Below are positions 1 through 13,594 of a stretch of 64,000 nucleotides of DNA, piece by piece (the stretch's first letter is position 1; every line of letters begins with the position of its first letter). Both the position numbers and the translations under genes were made by a program. The DNA is taken from the NCBI GenBank assembly GCA_001600635.1, contig BCKL01000003.1, forward strand, positions 633,923 to 697,922. Direction: 5' to 3'. The notes under the pieces are model-generated. The model saw only the letters and a program-made list of their open reading frames with translations. It was not told the DNA's origin and ran no database searches. Source of the DNA: Leucosporidium creatinivorum. Taxonomy: Eukaryota; Basidiomycota; Microbotryomycetes; Leucosporidiales; Leucosporidiaceae.

Positions 1-88
1 GCTCCGAGGAATTGGCTGCATATATGAGTCCCGACGGGCTCGCTCAGCTCGGCGATGGGGCTCGGCTGACTTGCTCCTCCTGTCGCAG

Positions 89-703
89 TGGGCTGGGAAT
101 CTCTCTCCTCATCGCTGGCTTTGTGCAAGTTAAACTTGGGATGACCAAGTATGGACTCTCGAGCACGAGCAAGCTGGTCTATGTCTATTGGGGGTGAGTT
201 CTGCTCCGCTCGCGGTCCTTTCTGCGCCGAGTGCTGATCTTGCTCCCTCGCTCTCTGCCCTCTCCTCGTCCTGTGCTTTTCGATGCGACAAATATCACAG
301 CGCTATTGCCCTCTTCACCCTCATCTACCTCATCTCCGCCCTCCTCGGCATTGCCAATCCTCCTCCCCCTCCTCCACCACTGAAAAAGCGGCATCACCGA
401 GAAGCTGGGCATCATCATCGTCGCTCGCAGAAGCGACATCATCATCACCACCATCAGCCACATAGACCTGTACATCATTCGCATCGGAGGGAGCGGGAGA
501 AGGAAGAGGCCGAGCGAAGGAGAAGGAAGAAGAGGAAGGCGAAGAAGCGGCGGAGGGAGGAGGAGAAGAAGCTGATATCGAGTGAGAGTGAGAGTGAGGG
601 GAGTGGGAGTGGGAGTGGAAGCGGGAGTGGGTCGGAGAGCGACTCGGGAAGCAGTACTGCGTCGAGTGGGAGGAGTCGAAGCCGAGGGAGGCGGCGGTGG
701 TGA
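89..703 (+). CDS. C-terminal exons of a membrane protein, possibly cytochrome b561-like (5' partial)
   Basis: The gene enters from the left edge. An acceptor (CAG) ends at 88. An exon runs from 89 to about 193, followed by a GTGAGT intron ending in CAG at 300 and a last exon from 301 to the stop at 703. The first exon encodes a hydrophobic helix (GLGISLLIAGFVQVKLGM) and a turn. The second opens with another helix (IALFTLIYLISALLGIA). Two closing helices with this spacing resemble the end of cytochrome b561/DOMON-type fungal membrane proteins, but no heme-ligand histidine can be seen in this part, so the family call is inference. The tail is striking: a poly-proline stretch, then a His-rich and Arg/Lys-rich cytosolic region, then an acidic Ser/Gly/Glu repeat. 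It converges on the tyrosyl-tRNA synthetase gene. Confidence 0.5.
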
Positions 704-869
704 ACTTAAAGCTTAGACCTATCGCACTCAAGACTCGGAGTTTTGAGCGGAGAGCTTGTTTCGCGAGCGTGAGAGCACCTCTCGTGCACCTCAGTTCTCC
801 AGCTCACCGTTGCTCTCGAGCTCTCCACGCCCAAAGTCGATACTAAATGATGCGCGCTCTTTTCCCCGC

Positions 870-2588
870 TCAAACCGCCTTGGCGATCTCATCAACCAAC
901 TTCTTCAGATCCTTGGTCTCTCCCAGCCCGCCCTTCTCCGCTGCCTCACGATCCTTGGCCTTCTCCTCCTCGGTCTTAAGGTGCTCGGGCTTTGGCGTGT
1001 ACTTCTTCTCCTTCTTCTTGATGACCTCCTTCTTCTCGGGAGGGTACGCTCCCGCCTCTGCTGCCTTGAACGTAGGGTCATTGGCGAACTCTGCCTGTAT
1101 CGGCGCGAGCAGGGCGTTGATGGCTCCGACGACGGCGGCCTTGAGATCTCCGGGGTGCACCTCTCCGGCGGCGTAGGCAGCATCGAGTTCCTCCGTACTG
1201 GTGAAGTGACGGACGGCTCCACCGTGCTTGGGGTCGCCCTTGACGGTGAAGATGGCCTCGGGCGTCTCTGCCCACACTCGGTCGGCGATCCTTCCCTGCC
1301 CTTGCATCAGCTGGCCAATAGGAGCAATGACCGAGCGGACGAATGCAAGGACCCCATTGCCCTCGACCTCGCCGGGCGCGCAGTGGGCCTTTTGGATCTT
1401 GGACTTGACTTGAGCGGGAGTCTCGAGGAAGTCGATCTTGGAGTTGGGGTCCGAGGCGGACATCTTGCCGCCCGAGAGGCCGGGGACCATCTTGTTCATG
1501 AGGTGGGCGCGCTTCTTGTAGCCAAGCTTGGGAAGGTTGGCCTCGGCGTAGGTGAAGATCTTGCGCTGCGAGAGGGAGAGCGCCGAGGGCAAAGGTCAGC
1601 TCGTGCGCAGGAGGGCAGCAGGTCCAGCTTTAGCACTAACCTGGTCCACTCCTCCAAACTGGAAGTCAACACCGAGGTACTCCTCATCGAGGGCCTGCAG
1701 CAGAGGGTACAAGAGACCACTGAGGAGGGGACTCGAGACCTGCTTGACGACCTCAGCGCCGGCCTTGCGAGCATCGTGCTCGGTGGTGATGGAGCAGAGC
1801 TTGTACTTGTCCAAGTTATAGGCCTGGGAGTACTGGTAGTCGGAGCCGAGGACGAAGGTAACCTTGTCGAGGGGGAGGTGGAGCGAACGGAAGACGGCGC
1901 TGATGAGAGCCTTGTAGTAGTTGGCGCGGTGGGCGACGAGCTCAATGGGAGCCTTGAGATTGTCGAGGAAGGCGTGGACGTCTGTAAGAACGTTGAATCA
2001 GCTCCGGTGGACGAGGAGCGCCGAGCACAAAAGAACGCATACCGGCGAGCAGGATCTTGACCTCGACACCGGCGGTAAGGAAGTCGGCGAGCTTGGCGAG
2101 GGGTACAAAGTATCCCAAGTGAGCTGTAGAGGGAATGGCGAGGTCAGCGAAGAGCTCGGCGAGGTAGATCTGGGGCCAGCGCGCTCCTCCAGCAGCGCGC
2201 CTCTCTCGCTGCTCGTCTGCAGCTTCTCGTTGGACGTTTCGCAGCTCGCCAGAGCTCGGCAAGAAGCAAGATGAGGCTACTCACGCCGTCCAGTTGGTGC
2301 TGTTCCCCAGTACGCGACGAGGTCACGCTCCTCGAGAATCGACTTCATCAGATCAGCTCCCAAGACCTCGTCTAGGTCCTTGGTGATGAGGTTGAACTTC
2401 TCCTCCTTGGAGCTGTTGTATTGGAGCAGGCGAGCATTGCACGGAAGAGCAGAGGGGATGGGACGAAAGGGCGGCGAGAGGGAGCGAACGAGGTCTGGTC
2501 AGCTCGTGCTCTGTAGCAGGGCAAGTGGGAGAGCTTACAGAGCAGCAGCGACTGCTGGGGGAACGGGGAGCTGACCTTCGGTAGCCAT
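870..2588 (-). CDS. TYS1: Tyrosyl-tRNA synthetase, cytoplasmic
   Basis: This class I synthetase charges tRNA-Tyr with tyrosine in the cytosol. It has about 400 residues from six or so exons, close to the 394 residues of yeast Tys1, and lacks the C-terminal EMAPII extension of animal enzymes. The start is [13 protein letters not shown] at 2588. An early exon contains YWGTAPTG, which with [15 protein letters not shown] on the next exon forms the HIGH-type site. Further on come [13 protein letters not shown], the [17 protein letters not shown] block typical of eukaryotic/archaeal TyrRS, and [17 protein letters not shown], which contains the KMSKS-type loop as KMSAS. The C-terminus is Lys-rich. 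Introns have GTAAGC/GTGAG donors and CAG acceptors. The end converges on the membrane-protein gene at 703. Identification is firm. Confidence 0.95.
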
Positions 2589-2910
2589 ATCGAATGAAAC
2601 TCGACGAGGTAGAATGTAGCGGGAGCAAGAGGGTCGAGCTTCGCAGGCCTGGGAAGAGTCAAAGTCTCAGGGGTCGGAGGCTATCTCTCTACAGCTCGCC
2701 TCGGAAGTGGTGTGATCTATATGATTGTCCGTGAATTAGGGAGAGGGAGGCGCGTAGGGCCAGTCCCCCTCAATGCAGCTACATAAGCCCCGTGCCCTCC
2801 TTCGCCGAGCATCTCGCCCGCTCCTTCCATACGTATCTCGTGGTCTGTCCAAAGGTGGAGGGTCAGCTCCTTGGTCTAAGACGAGCAGTAGAGACCAACA
2901 TACCTCTCCC
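2589..2910. other. Intergenic gap, TyrRS promoter and ERG25 3' end
   Basis: A stretch of 322 nt lies between the start of the minus-strand TyrRS gene and the stop of minus-strand ERG25. It should hold the TyrRS promoter and the ERG25 3' UTR. I see no further gene or repeat in it. Confidence 0.5.
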
Positions 2911-4761
<1,851 letters not shown>

Positions 4762-5207
4762 GGCTATCGAATCGTCTGTCGTTTGGTGGGAAGAAGAGAC
4801 GAGGTGAAGGGAAAAAAGAGAAAGGCAGAGAGTCGTTCGACGCGCCCCAAGCGGAGCGCGGAGGTTGAATTCGGAGTGGCTCTCGGTCCTCTGTCACAGC
4901 CTCTTGGCCGCATCAGCGAGCCCGTAAATAGGGCACATGGATGTTGAAGGTCACCCCGAACCCATCACAGAGCATCCCGACGAGCTGTAGCCGCTTCGCC
5001 TCCTTCCTTCGCCACTCGGCCGCGACCCGAGCGCATTGGCGATTGACCGCGAGCTCGACAGCCGAGATCTGTAGTGACGGGGAAAACGACAGTATTGCAA
5101 GGAAGATTTTACGAGACTCGACCGGCGAGCTGAACGACGAGGAGTGCTGAGGGCATGGCGAGGGGGAGAGAGAACAAGCGAGGAGGGTTGCGAAGGCCGA
5201 TGTAGGT
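4762..5207. other. Intergenic gap, ERG25 promoter
   Basis: This 446-nt region lies upstream of ERG25 and downstream of the CFIm25 stop. It should contain the ERG25 promoter. I see no clear gene. I could not identify a sterol regulatory element with confidence. Confidence 0.5.
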
Positions 5208-6494
5208 TCACGACAGGATGAAGTTGTACTTGGAGAGAAGGTGAGGGATAGCCGCGAGCGAGGGGCCGTAGCTGTAGGGCGAGGCGAGGGTCAGCGCGTC
5301 GAAACGAAAGCTCGGCGCTCGGAGATGAGATCTCGCACCGAACCGAGTTGTCGTAGAGCTCAAAGAGCGGCAAGGCGATGAGCTTCATGTTGCGAGGAAC
5401 AGTAAGAACCTCTGTTGGTGTAACAACAGTGGTGAGCTGTGTCCTTCTGCAGCGAACGAAAGCCAGCAACTCACGACGCTCGGGCATCTGTACGAGATAC
5501 ATGCTCTTGACTTCTTTGGGCTGGGAGATGTGCCTGTGTAGGGTGTTAGGTGAGCTAACAGCTAGCGGTGAAGCCGATTCGGACTCACGCAGGGACGTAG
5601 GGGTACTGTTCGAGGCAAAAGGTCAGCCCTCGGCGCTCGGCGCTGCCCTTCCTCATCACACAACCACCTACCATGAAGCTCTCAAAGTTGGGTCTCCACC
5701 ACTGCGCCAACAAGTCCGAAATCTGCCAATCTCCAGGTCCATGCTTCTCCTCAACGAGCATCTCGTGGCTCTCGCCTCCCTCCTCCGCCGAAGCTGGACC
5801 GAGTCGGTTGTGAAGGCGCGTCTGGAGGCCTTCGATGTCGGACTCGTCGGGCTTGAGGTAGTCGCCGGGTCTGTGGAGTAGTCGGATTGAGTTCATAAGC
5901 TCGGCGAAGCGATGCAGGATGACATAGAGAGCTCACAGCTTGAAGAAGGCGTTGGCGACCTGAAGGAGCAAGACGTGCGGGTGCCCTGTGGGAGCAGAGG
6001 AGTGGTAAGTAGACAGCTAGCGTACTACAACTCTCGAGCAGAAACTCGCCGTGCTCGTGAACGACCAGGAGACCCTCGACCTGCGAGCAGATGCGCGTGA
6101 GCTCCACTACAAGCGAGTCCTGCACCTCGGCACCTCTCTCTGCATCTCGGGACTCAAACTGACCGTCCTCCTCATACCATGCTCGTGGTAGTCGCTCTCC
6201 CTGTGAGCAGCGAGCGCAGTCAGCTCCAGCTCTCGAGACGCGCCTCTCTTTGTTCTGCTGTAGACGACTCACAAGCGCTGCAGACGAGCATTGACTGATG
6301 GATCCTCTTCTGGTTGAGCATCCTTGGTCTCGAACGAGTAGTCTGCAGGTCATCAAGCTGAGATTCAGCTGTAGAAGCGAGAGGAGCTCAGGTGGGGAGC
6401 ACTGACTGCTCAAGGGGTAGCTGTGAGAGGTGAGGAGGGTCAGCAGGCTTAGGTACAGACTTGGAAAAATCACCTACAGCGTGAGCGTGTTCAT
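5208..6494 (-). CDS. NUDT21: Cleavage factor Im 25-kDa subunit (CPSF5/NUDT21 homologue)
   Basis: This Nudix-fold RNA-binding subunit of the pre-mRNA 3'-end cleavage complex binds UGUA motifs and guides poly(A)-site choice. It starts with the very short exon MNTLTL at 6494. The next exons give YPLS, then YSFETKDAQPEEDPSVNARL, a block with VEGLLVVHEHG, PGDYLKPDESDIEGLQTRL (the degenerate Nudix box, as in the human protein), DWQISDLLAQWWRPNFESF, PYVPAHISQPKE, the LVQMPERRE segment and MKLIALPLFELYDNSVRYG, ending SKYNFILS. The order and spacing match human CFIm25 from its TLTLYPL segment onward. The long human N-terminus (about 75 residues) is absent, so this is a short form or has an unseen upstream exon. 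Ascomycete yeasts lack this protein, which fits a basidiomycete. Confidence 0.93.
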
Positions 6495-7137
6495 CTGCCG
6501 AGAAAAGCGAATCGAGGCGAAGTGGAAGAAGGAGAGCTGCGAAGTCGGCGATGAGCTCGGTTCGATCCTCTCTGCAGGTCATTAGCCGCGCCCAAGGAGC
6601 TCAAGAATTGGATTCGACTTCTTTTTCCTTCCTTATCGAAACCTTAAGCCGTAGTATCAGCTACCTCAGTCGACAGAGCGCTATTCGGACTCTGCGAGCT
6701 GCCTCGGCGCTCTCTCTTCGCCGAGTCTGAGCGTCTGCAGGCTTTCTGAGATCTGTTCACGGCTGATTGGACAGCAAGCATCCTCCAACACCTATCGGCA
6801 TCTGTCCAGCACCCTGCAACGAAATACCAATCTCCCGTCGCGCCTCGGCTTTGGAAGTGGAGCGCGTCTGAAGCGGTGCAAGAAGTGAAAGTGAGCTGCA
6901 GACGGCTGTAGCAGAGCTCAAAAAGCTATCTAGATCACCACGAGTCGAATCGAATCCGCCTCCGCAAGTCGACTGTCCATCAAAAGCCAGCTCTGACCCG
7001 CTCGCAGCTCTCTTGCTCTCGCCACAACTTGCTCAACTCGCTCCCACCTTTCAACTCTTCGCTACAGAGCACCAACACACGCGCCACCACCTCATCCACC
7101 CTTCACTACCTCGCCTACTCACCTACACTCACCTACA
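6495..7137. other. Divergent promoter region between CFIm25 and the BRCT gene
   Basis: This 643-nt spacer lies between two divergent starts. It has pyrimidine-rich stretches just before the BRCT start codon (for example around 7000-7135). No additional gene is evident. Confidence 0.5.
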
Positions 7138-8646
7138 ATGAGCTCGTCCGGCAGCGAGAGCGAGGGGCAGCAGGAGCAGATCCTCAACGGTGTCGTGTTC
7201 TGGCTTGAAGGGCCCTTCGCAGGCAGCACCATCAGCAAGGTATTTCACTGCCCCTAGCTCGTCTAATATCACCCTCTCAATCGTCTAGTACAGCGCGCTG
7301 ACCTGCCTTCGCGCTCCGCTCTCCAGGTCAAGCGCTTGATCGTCGACAACGGCGGCAAGGTGGCCAAGAACCTCGAGCAGATGCCCACCCACTTCTTGAT
7401 CTCGCCTCAACTCTGGTGTGCTCACCCTGAGCTCCCTGTGCAGCGGAACACGAGCTGACGCGCTTGTCCCTTCTCCTTCGCTCCGTTCGACTGGCAGGGC
7501 TCGCGAGAAGTCCCCTGGTTCGAGCAGGCTCCTCAAGAACGTCAAGGCCGCCAACGAGCAGAATAGGACTGAGGATGACCCCGACAATGAGGTGAGCTAC
7601 AGCTCCGCCTGCCGTCCGCAGGGGCCAAAAAAAGCGCGGGAGGGCCGAGCTCACCTCCTCGCTCCGCTTCTTGCAGCGCTGCTGGATTCTCCAACCCGAC
7701 TGGCTCTTCAAGTCGCTCGAGAACAAAGAGATGCTCTCGGAGCACGAGTACGACTACGAGAAGCTCGAGGATGCGGCGAAGGCGCACAATCGCAAGGTCG
7801 CCGAGCTCGGTGCGTTGATCTCGGCTCGACCGTTTCTCTCGAGTCTCGGGCTAAGAGCTGACCTGTCATCTCCACCGCTCTCATGTATCTACACAGAACG
7901 CAAGAGGAACGGCGGCAAGTCCAAGTACGCCCCTGGTCAACGTCGCAAGATCAAGCTCGAACAAAAGAGGGCCGCCGACCTCGCTCGCGAAGAGGCCGCG
8001 ATGAGGCAGGAGCAGCAGGAGAGGGAGGCTCAACTCGCCGAGGCCAAGCAGGTCTATGTAGATGAGATGAAGTCGATGGCGGCGGAAGGTGGTGGAGTGT
8101 CGGGAGCGCAGGCCGGCTCAGCGCCCTCCCCCGATGCGAGGAGTGAGTTCAGGTCTTCGCTCTCCGAGGTCGCTCTCTGATGAACAGGAGCTGACAACGG
8201 CTCGCCTTCACCGCCAACAGAAGCCGCCGCCGAAGCGGCCTTCAAGCGCCTCTCGCAGTCGCAAGAAGCGGCGAAGCAGGGTGAGCTTCTCATCTGCTCT
8301 CGTTTCGGGTAGCCTCCACTGACTCCGCCGCACACATATCACAGACGACAATGAACCCGACGTCTTCGACAGCATGAAGAGCAAGAAGGTGACCGGTCAG
8401 CACAGGCCGTCGCCGAAGAAGTCGGTCTTCTCGCTCGGCCCCACTCGTACTCCCAACGCAGCTTCGAGCAGCTCCAACGGCGACAAGGGAAGCAACAAGC
8501 GTGGTGAGTCGCTGTTTCACGAACCGAGCAGCGATCTTCGAGCTGACGTCTTCTCGCTTTCGCTCTCGGCGTCTCATCTCTTCGCAGGCCACGACGGCAG
8601 CGGCTCCTCCAGCGACCCTGCTCGCAAGAAGAAGTCTCGCGACTAG
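7138..8646 (+). CDS. BRCT-domain nuclear protein
   Basis: The start is ATG at 7138 (MSSSGSESEGQQEQ). Seven or so exons can be joined by GT-AG introns. Residues about 15-120 form one BRCT domain: ILNGVVFWLEGPFAG, then KRLIVDNGGKVAKNLEQMPTH, then a variable linker, closing with CWILQPDWLFKSLENKEML, the usual W-x-x-S/D end of the fold. After it come KRKNGGKSKYAPGQ-type basic sequence and a long charged coiled-coil-like helix rich in Ala, Glu and Gln. The C-terminal tail is Ser/Lys-rich, with SPKKS and RKKKSRD, and looks like a nuclear localisation signal. BRCT domains bind phosphopeptides in DNA repair and checkpoint proteins. I cannot assign this one to a named family, as one BRCT plus a helix is not diagnostic. 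Confidence 0.75.
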
Positions 8647-9484
8647 GTAGCTTCACCCGTGTATGCCTCTCCCTCGTCTTCTGTTTCCCCTTCTCCTCTC
8701 CCTCTCCCCTCCCCCTTCGGCTTTAAGTCGTCCCCTCCCGCCGAGCCTCCTCGCTTCCCTTTCAAGAGACCTTACCCCTCGACCGGCTTGCGTCTTGTGT
8801 CGCTCCTTTGCTTTGATACCTCTGTAGTGCTTTGTACCTCGCTTTTGGTCGAATACCACCGTTTCCATTTCCCATCCACCGAGGCAGGGCGAGGCGGGTG
8901 AGCTGAGAGTCAAGCGAGCGCCGAGCGACGGCCTGGACCTTTGCCGACAGCAGAGGGCTGTTATGTACGGGATCAAAAGGAGTCATTGTACCGAATTGCA
9001 ACGTTGCAGCACCCCCCTGACCGACTCTCGCTTCGGCCGGTGGGAGCGACTTGGGACTCGGAACTTCGCGGAGCGCCTCTTCGCCTCCGCACTCTACCTC
9101 GAATTCAGCTCGCCTCTCGACGACTCGCCACCACGTCAGGATACAGCTACAGCACGCACTCTCGCCCGCCCCTTCTACCCCTCGTGAGTCCTGGTTATTG
9201 TGCTGCAGCAGGAGCGTCAGATGTTAGCAGGTCAGGCGGCCAAACGGCTAGTGCAGCCGGCGAGCGCAAAGTGGGTGACGGATGAGCTCCGGGAGTCCGC
9301 AGGGGAATAAGATGGTCTCTAGGACTAGCTTGAATGTGTCCTGTATCCTGGTAGACGAGCGAGGAGAGCTGCAGAGGTTGCCGTCGTCCGCGGGGGTGAG
9401 AGCCAGCTAAGGCAGACGCTGATCCGGTTTCTCTTTTCGCCTGGTACAGTGTCCTCGACCGTAGCAGCAGTACTCTAGTACAGG
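8647..9484. other. Intergenic stretch without a recognised gene
   Basis: This 838-nt region lies between two co-directional genes. It contains the 3' UTR of the BRCT gene (pyrimidine-rich, 8660-8770) and the promoter of the MCT1 homologue. Short open frames here are not supported by splice signals or by family similarity I recognise. Confidence 0.5.
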
Positions 9485-11414
9485 ATGCTGCTCCGAGCTT
9501 TACCAGCGCGGCCCTTCCGCCCTACCGCCTGCCCTTGTCGTCATGCTCATCTCTCGACTCCACCTCTCGCAACCACTTCGACCTTGCCGCCCCCGCCTCC
9601 GCTCTCGGCGAGCAGCTCGGCCGCTTCGACTTCATCGCCGGCAAAGGAGCACGAGCATACGTGGTCGGATCCAGCCTACCTCGCTCGGTATCGGGACCCT
9701 CGCAACCATGACCGCTGCCTTTCGCGCACCTTAAAGCAGCCGCCTACCCCGCCTTCGACTTTCTCCAGCTCCTCCTCCTCCTTTTCCGCCGCAACCTCCA
9801 CCACACCAAAACGTACCTCCAACGACTACCGCACCCGCGAGCCCTTCCCTCGAGATTCGCCGCGCTCTCGGAGACTCGAGATGGAAATGCTCTGGTCAGG
9901 TGGGGAGGCCTCGCCGCCCATCCCCCTCGAATCGTACCGTCGTACGGCGCCCATCAAGCTCAAGCACGCCTTGCTCTTCCCTGGCTCGGGCAGTCAGTAC
10001 GTCGGCATGGGCAACTTCCTTAGGGGCTTTCCCGCGGCCCAGCAGGTCTGGCTCGAGGCCAATCATGCGCTCGAGGGATTCGAGGAGTGGAGGAAAGGAT
10101 TGAAGCTGGAGGAGAGGGAGGGAGAGCTGGGAGAGCTGGGCAGGATGCTTATCGAGAAGGAGCAGGAGCGAAGGGAGGAGAAGAGGCTGCAGGAGGTGGT
10201 CTTTGACGGACCTCAGGTGAGTTTAACCCTCGCCGTCGAGCTGTACGAGACGTAGCGCTGATTTGCTCGACCACAGGACGAGCTCACTCGCTCCTCGAAC
10301 GCTCAACCGGCGATTCTCGTCACCTCAATCGCTTTCCTCCGCACCCTCGAGGTGAGCCGAGTTCTGGCTGTACACCTTGCGAGCTTTGGATCTGACTCTC
10401 GCACTTCCATAGAACGACTTTGCGACCACTGTCGCTTCCACCGCTTCTGCGATCCTCGGTCACTCGTCCGGAGAGTACTCGGCCGCTGTGGCCTCGGGAG
10501 CCATCTCGTTCGCCGATGGAGTGCGCCTGACTGTGAGTTCGCTCCGTACACGCTCGCTCTTCAGATAGCTGACTCGCTTCCTTCACAGCGCCTGCATGGT
10601 CTTCTCACCTCCTACTCCCTCTCCCTCCCCTCCATCAACCTCTCCGCCTCACCCGATGCTCCCCCTTCGCAACGCGGTCAAATGTCGGCGCTCGTCATCA
10701 ACCCTGGTCGCTCGCACGAGGAGTTGACGCAGGTCATCAAGACGATCCGCGAGTCGCGTTCGAGCAAGAATGGCAGCGAGGGCACGGTCGAGGTCGCTAG
10801 CTTCAACTCGTCGGCTCAGGTCGTGCTCGCTGGAAGCAGGGATGGGATCATGAGGGCGAGCGAGGAACTCAGGGAGCAAGGCATTGCTTCGAGGGCAGCA
10901 GATCTTCCTGTCTCGTGAGTTCCCGCTATTCCCGTCATTGAAACGTCAGCGCCGAACCTGATCTTCTCCGTCTCCACAGGGCACCCTTCCACTGCTCGTT
11001 CATGAAGCCCGCTGCTGAGGGCATGCGCGTTGCTCTCGAGGCTCTTGATATCAAGGATCCCGCTGTCCCCGTCATCTCCTGCCTCGATGGCTCTTTCGTA
11101 AGTCGACGCTTCTTGGTCGTTGTTCTCGCGGCGCACAGCTAACCTCACTTTCTATACAGATCACCACCTCCGCCTCCCTCGTCGACAACCTCGTCGCCCA
11201 GATCCGCCTCCCCGTCCGCTGGTCCAAATGCCTCTCCAACCTCCACTCGGCGACCATCGACCGTTTGGTCTTCCTCGGCCCCGGCAAGGCTCTTGCCAAC
11301 CTAGCTCGCAAGGACGATCCCGCCACTGAGGTCCTCAGCGTCGCCACCGAGGACGACATGCAGACTTACCAGAAGAAGTTTGCTGTTGAGCAGAAGGAGG
11401 GGAAGGACGAGTGA
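9485..11414 (+). CDS. MCT1: Malonyl-CoA:ACP transacylase, mitochondrial
   Basis: The enzyme loads malonyl groups onto acyl carrier protein for mitochondrial type II fatty acid synthesis, which feeds lipoate production. The N-terminus (MLLRALPARPFRPTACPCRH) is Arg-rich and free of acids, a good mitochondrial presequence, followed by about 100 residues of low-complexity Ser/Pro. The catalytic domain begins KHALLFPGSGSQYVGMG (family pattern F.GQGSQ..GM). The active-site serine lies in AILGHSSGEYSAAVASG, and the second catalytic histidine in APFHCSFMKPA. A Glu/Arg-rich insert separates the first block from DELTRSSNAQPAIL. Six or so exons sum to about 540 residues, longer than the usual 350-400 because of the presequence, the Ser/Pro linker and the insert. 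The final exon ends VEQKEGKDE. Confidence 0.92.
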
Positions 11415-12072
11415 TGGGAGCACGAGGAGGCTTCATTGTGCATATTGTGTCTATTCTTCTTCTTGTGCAGTCCTCCCCCCAGTGACAGTGTGTCCTCTAT
11501 GCTACCCTTTTGATATCGAACTTCTCGTAGTTGTAGTTATTCGAATGCATCCTTTGTGCTTGACCATCGTCGAAGCGCTGGGAGGGAGAGCACAGAGCCC
11601 GAAAGCATCGTGGTGCATGCTCCAGCGGACGTGTACTTCGTCAAGCTACACAAGGCAGGTCGCTGTCGACGAGGACGAGCGGGCTCAATGAGAGATGTCG
11701 CCCACGAACGAGCTGGTCCAAGTCCGAGTAGCGATGTGAGCGCCTCGGTGCAAAGGTCGATTGGAGGCAAGGCCTGGGGGCAGCTCAATCCCACCCGAAT
11801 ACACCTTACACCCTTCGAGGTCGTTAGGCTTTCAAGTCCAGAGCTCAATCCGACCCTTTGCGGGAAGGAGGGAGCCGGCGCACGAACGCCGCCGAGCAGG
11901 TCCGTGTGTCCTTACGAGGCCTCTGCATCACCGCATGGTCAGCTTGCACTTCGTCCACCGTGCTTCTTCATTCCTCTGGTGCTTCTAGTGCTCCTCTCGT
12001 CCCCATTAGTTGAGCAGAAGAGCGACAACTTCGGAGAGCCTTCGCCGAGCATCTGACCGCCCGCTTACAACG
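11415..12072. other. Intergenic stretch, MCT1 3' side
   Basis: This 658-nt region follows MCT1. Short overlapping open frames exist on both strands, but none has supporting splice sites or a recognisable family. I see nothing further. Confidence 0.45.
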
Positions 12073-13594
12073 ATGCCCCCCCGCGTTGCTGAATCCGTTT
12101 GCGTCGCCCGACGATGTAAAGACTCGTCCTGTGCGTTTCTTGCAAAGCTACCGCAAGCTCTACTGCTGACCTGGCACTTCACTCCTTCGCTCTCCAGTCC
12201 TTCGACTCCGCCGTCTCGACCAACGATACCAGCTCCAACCCCACCACCCCAACACCGACCTCGACGTCCTTCCCGCTCCCACCATCCACGCCCGGAACAC
12301 CCAACACCCCCGGCTCGCTGTTCTTCTCCCCTCCCGCCTCGACTCGGACCAACTCGATCTCCTCCCCCACCCTCCTCGCCTCCACGCCGCTCCCACCCTC
12401 TCTCGCGCAACAAGCAACCCGCCTCTCCGTCACCCCCCTGCCCGCTGTTGCTACCCGCCCGCGATCCCTCCCTCCATCTCACTCGCTCGCAGCCCCTACT
12501 CCAAGTCGTCCTCCCCTCATTTGGCACTCCTCCTCCCTTTTCTCCGAGCACATCAACGACCAATCCTACCCTGACCACTATGGCTCAGTGATGATCCCTC
12601 AGCGCCTCGAGACGAAGGAAAGAGCCGAGTCGATCACGACCGAGGGACATGGTCATGATGCAGCGTATTATGATTTTGGTGATGAGAAGGCAGGGGAGGG
12701 GTGGTGGACGCGGAGTAGGAAGAAGAAGGCTTGGGTGGTGGTGATTTGTTGCTGGTGTTGATTGTGGGGCTGGCGGTGGGGTTGAGCGGGAAGAAGGGAG
12801 GAGAGGGAGGAGGGGATGATGGAGGGGAGACGAGCGTGATCGGAGGTGAGAGCTCGAGTGGCGGAGACGTCGACGGATCGAGGCCGACCTCGAGGGCATC
12901 TGCATCGAAGGAAACAGGCAGCCGAAGCGGAAAAGAAGCGCCAAGGTCGACTACCGCCGAACCGTCTCATCCCGCTGCCACCTCAAGCAGAGCCGATCAC
13001 AGCGCAGACCAGCAGGCAGCCTCAGAATCCAGCACTCGCCCCGCCTCGAATGCCAGCGACTCGCCCTCAACCACCAGATCAAGAGACGAAGCGAACGCCG
13101 CGCAGGCATCCGAAGCTGCCGCTGAGGAGGAATAGGCCACTAAGGAGCAGCAGACCATCAAAGCCGCCGCTTCCCCTCATACTACCGCTCAACCCAGAGC
13201 AACCACTTCGCCAGCAGAGCAGCCAGCTCAGCCCACAGCGCCCACTTCTCGCCGAGCGCCGACGACAGACGCGCCAGCGGCGGCTACTACCCGTCGCCCC
13301 TCCCCCTCCTCCACCTCGCCAGCAAAGGCTGGCTCCACCTCGAATGGACAAGGCAACGGCCCCTCGACCTCCAACGGCGACTCGGGCTCATCTTCACCGA
13401 ACCGGAACCCGAACTCCATCGACCTCGGGATTGGGAGCATTTCGTGGGGAGACGGCGGGCTAGGCATATCGCTCTTGAAGCGAGGCGAGGTCGGAGAGGT
13501 GGACGAGGAGCTGAGGCTTCGACCAGTGGTGAAGCGGTGGGTTGAGAAACCGAGGGGAGAAGAGCAGCAGAAGCGGGTGAGTCGTGAGGGCTGA
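12073..13594 (+). pseudogene. Single-pass membrane protein gene with two apparent lesions
   Basis: One frame gives a Ser/Pro/Thr-rich region (SFDSAVSTNDTSSNPTTP onward from about 12199), then YYDFGDEKAGEGWW, then a basic stop-transfer-like RSRKKK followed by AWVVV. At about 12741-12750 the frame breaks. In the +1 frame the hydrophobic run continues as LLLVLIVGLAVGLSGKK. One extra T in the ATTTG at about 12742 would give an unbroken 20-residue transmembrane helix. Beyond it lies a long Ser/Thr/Ala-rich region with an in-frame TAG at 13133-13135, after which the same frame runs on to the stop at 13592 (ending KPRGEEQQKRVSREG). The first exon is also unclear: joining 12073 to 12199 needs a weak donor. 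This may be a decayed gene or an assembly error. I do not recognise the family. Confidence 0.45.

Noticed and set aside
756-2060. Long + strand open frame of 434 codons
   Set aside because: It lies antisense to the tyrosyl-tRNA synthetase exons and introns. High GC content leaves the opposite strand open. No family similarity.
11537-12056. Overlapping open frames after MCT1 on both strands
   Set aside because: No start context, splice sites or recognisable domain. Most likely chance in GC-rich DNA.
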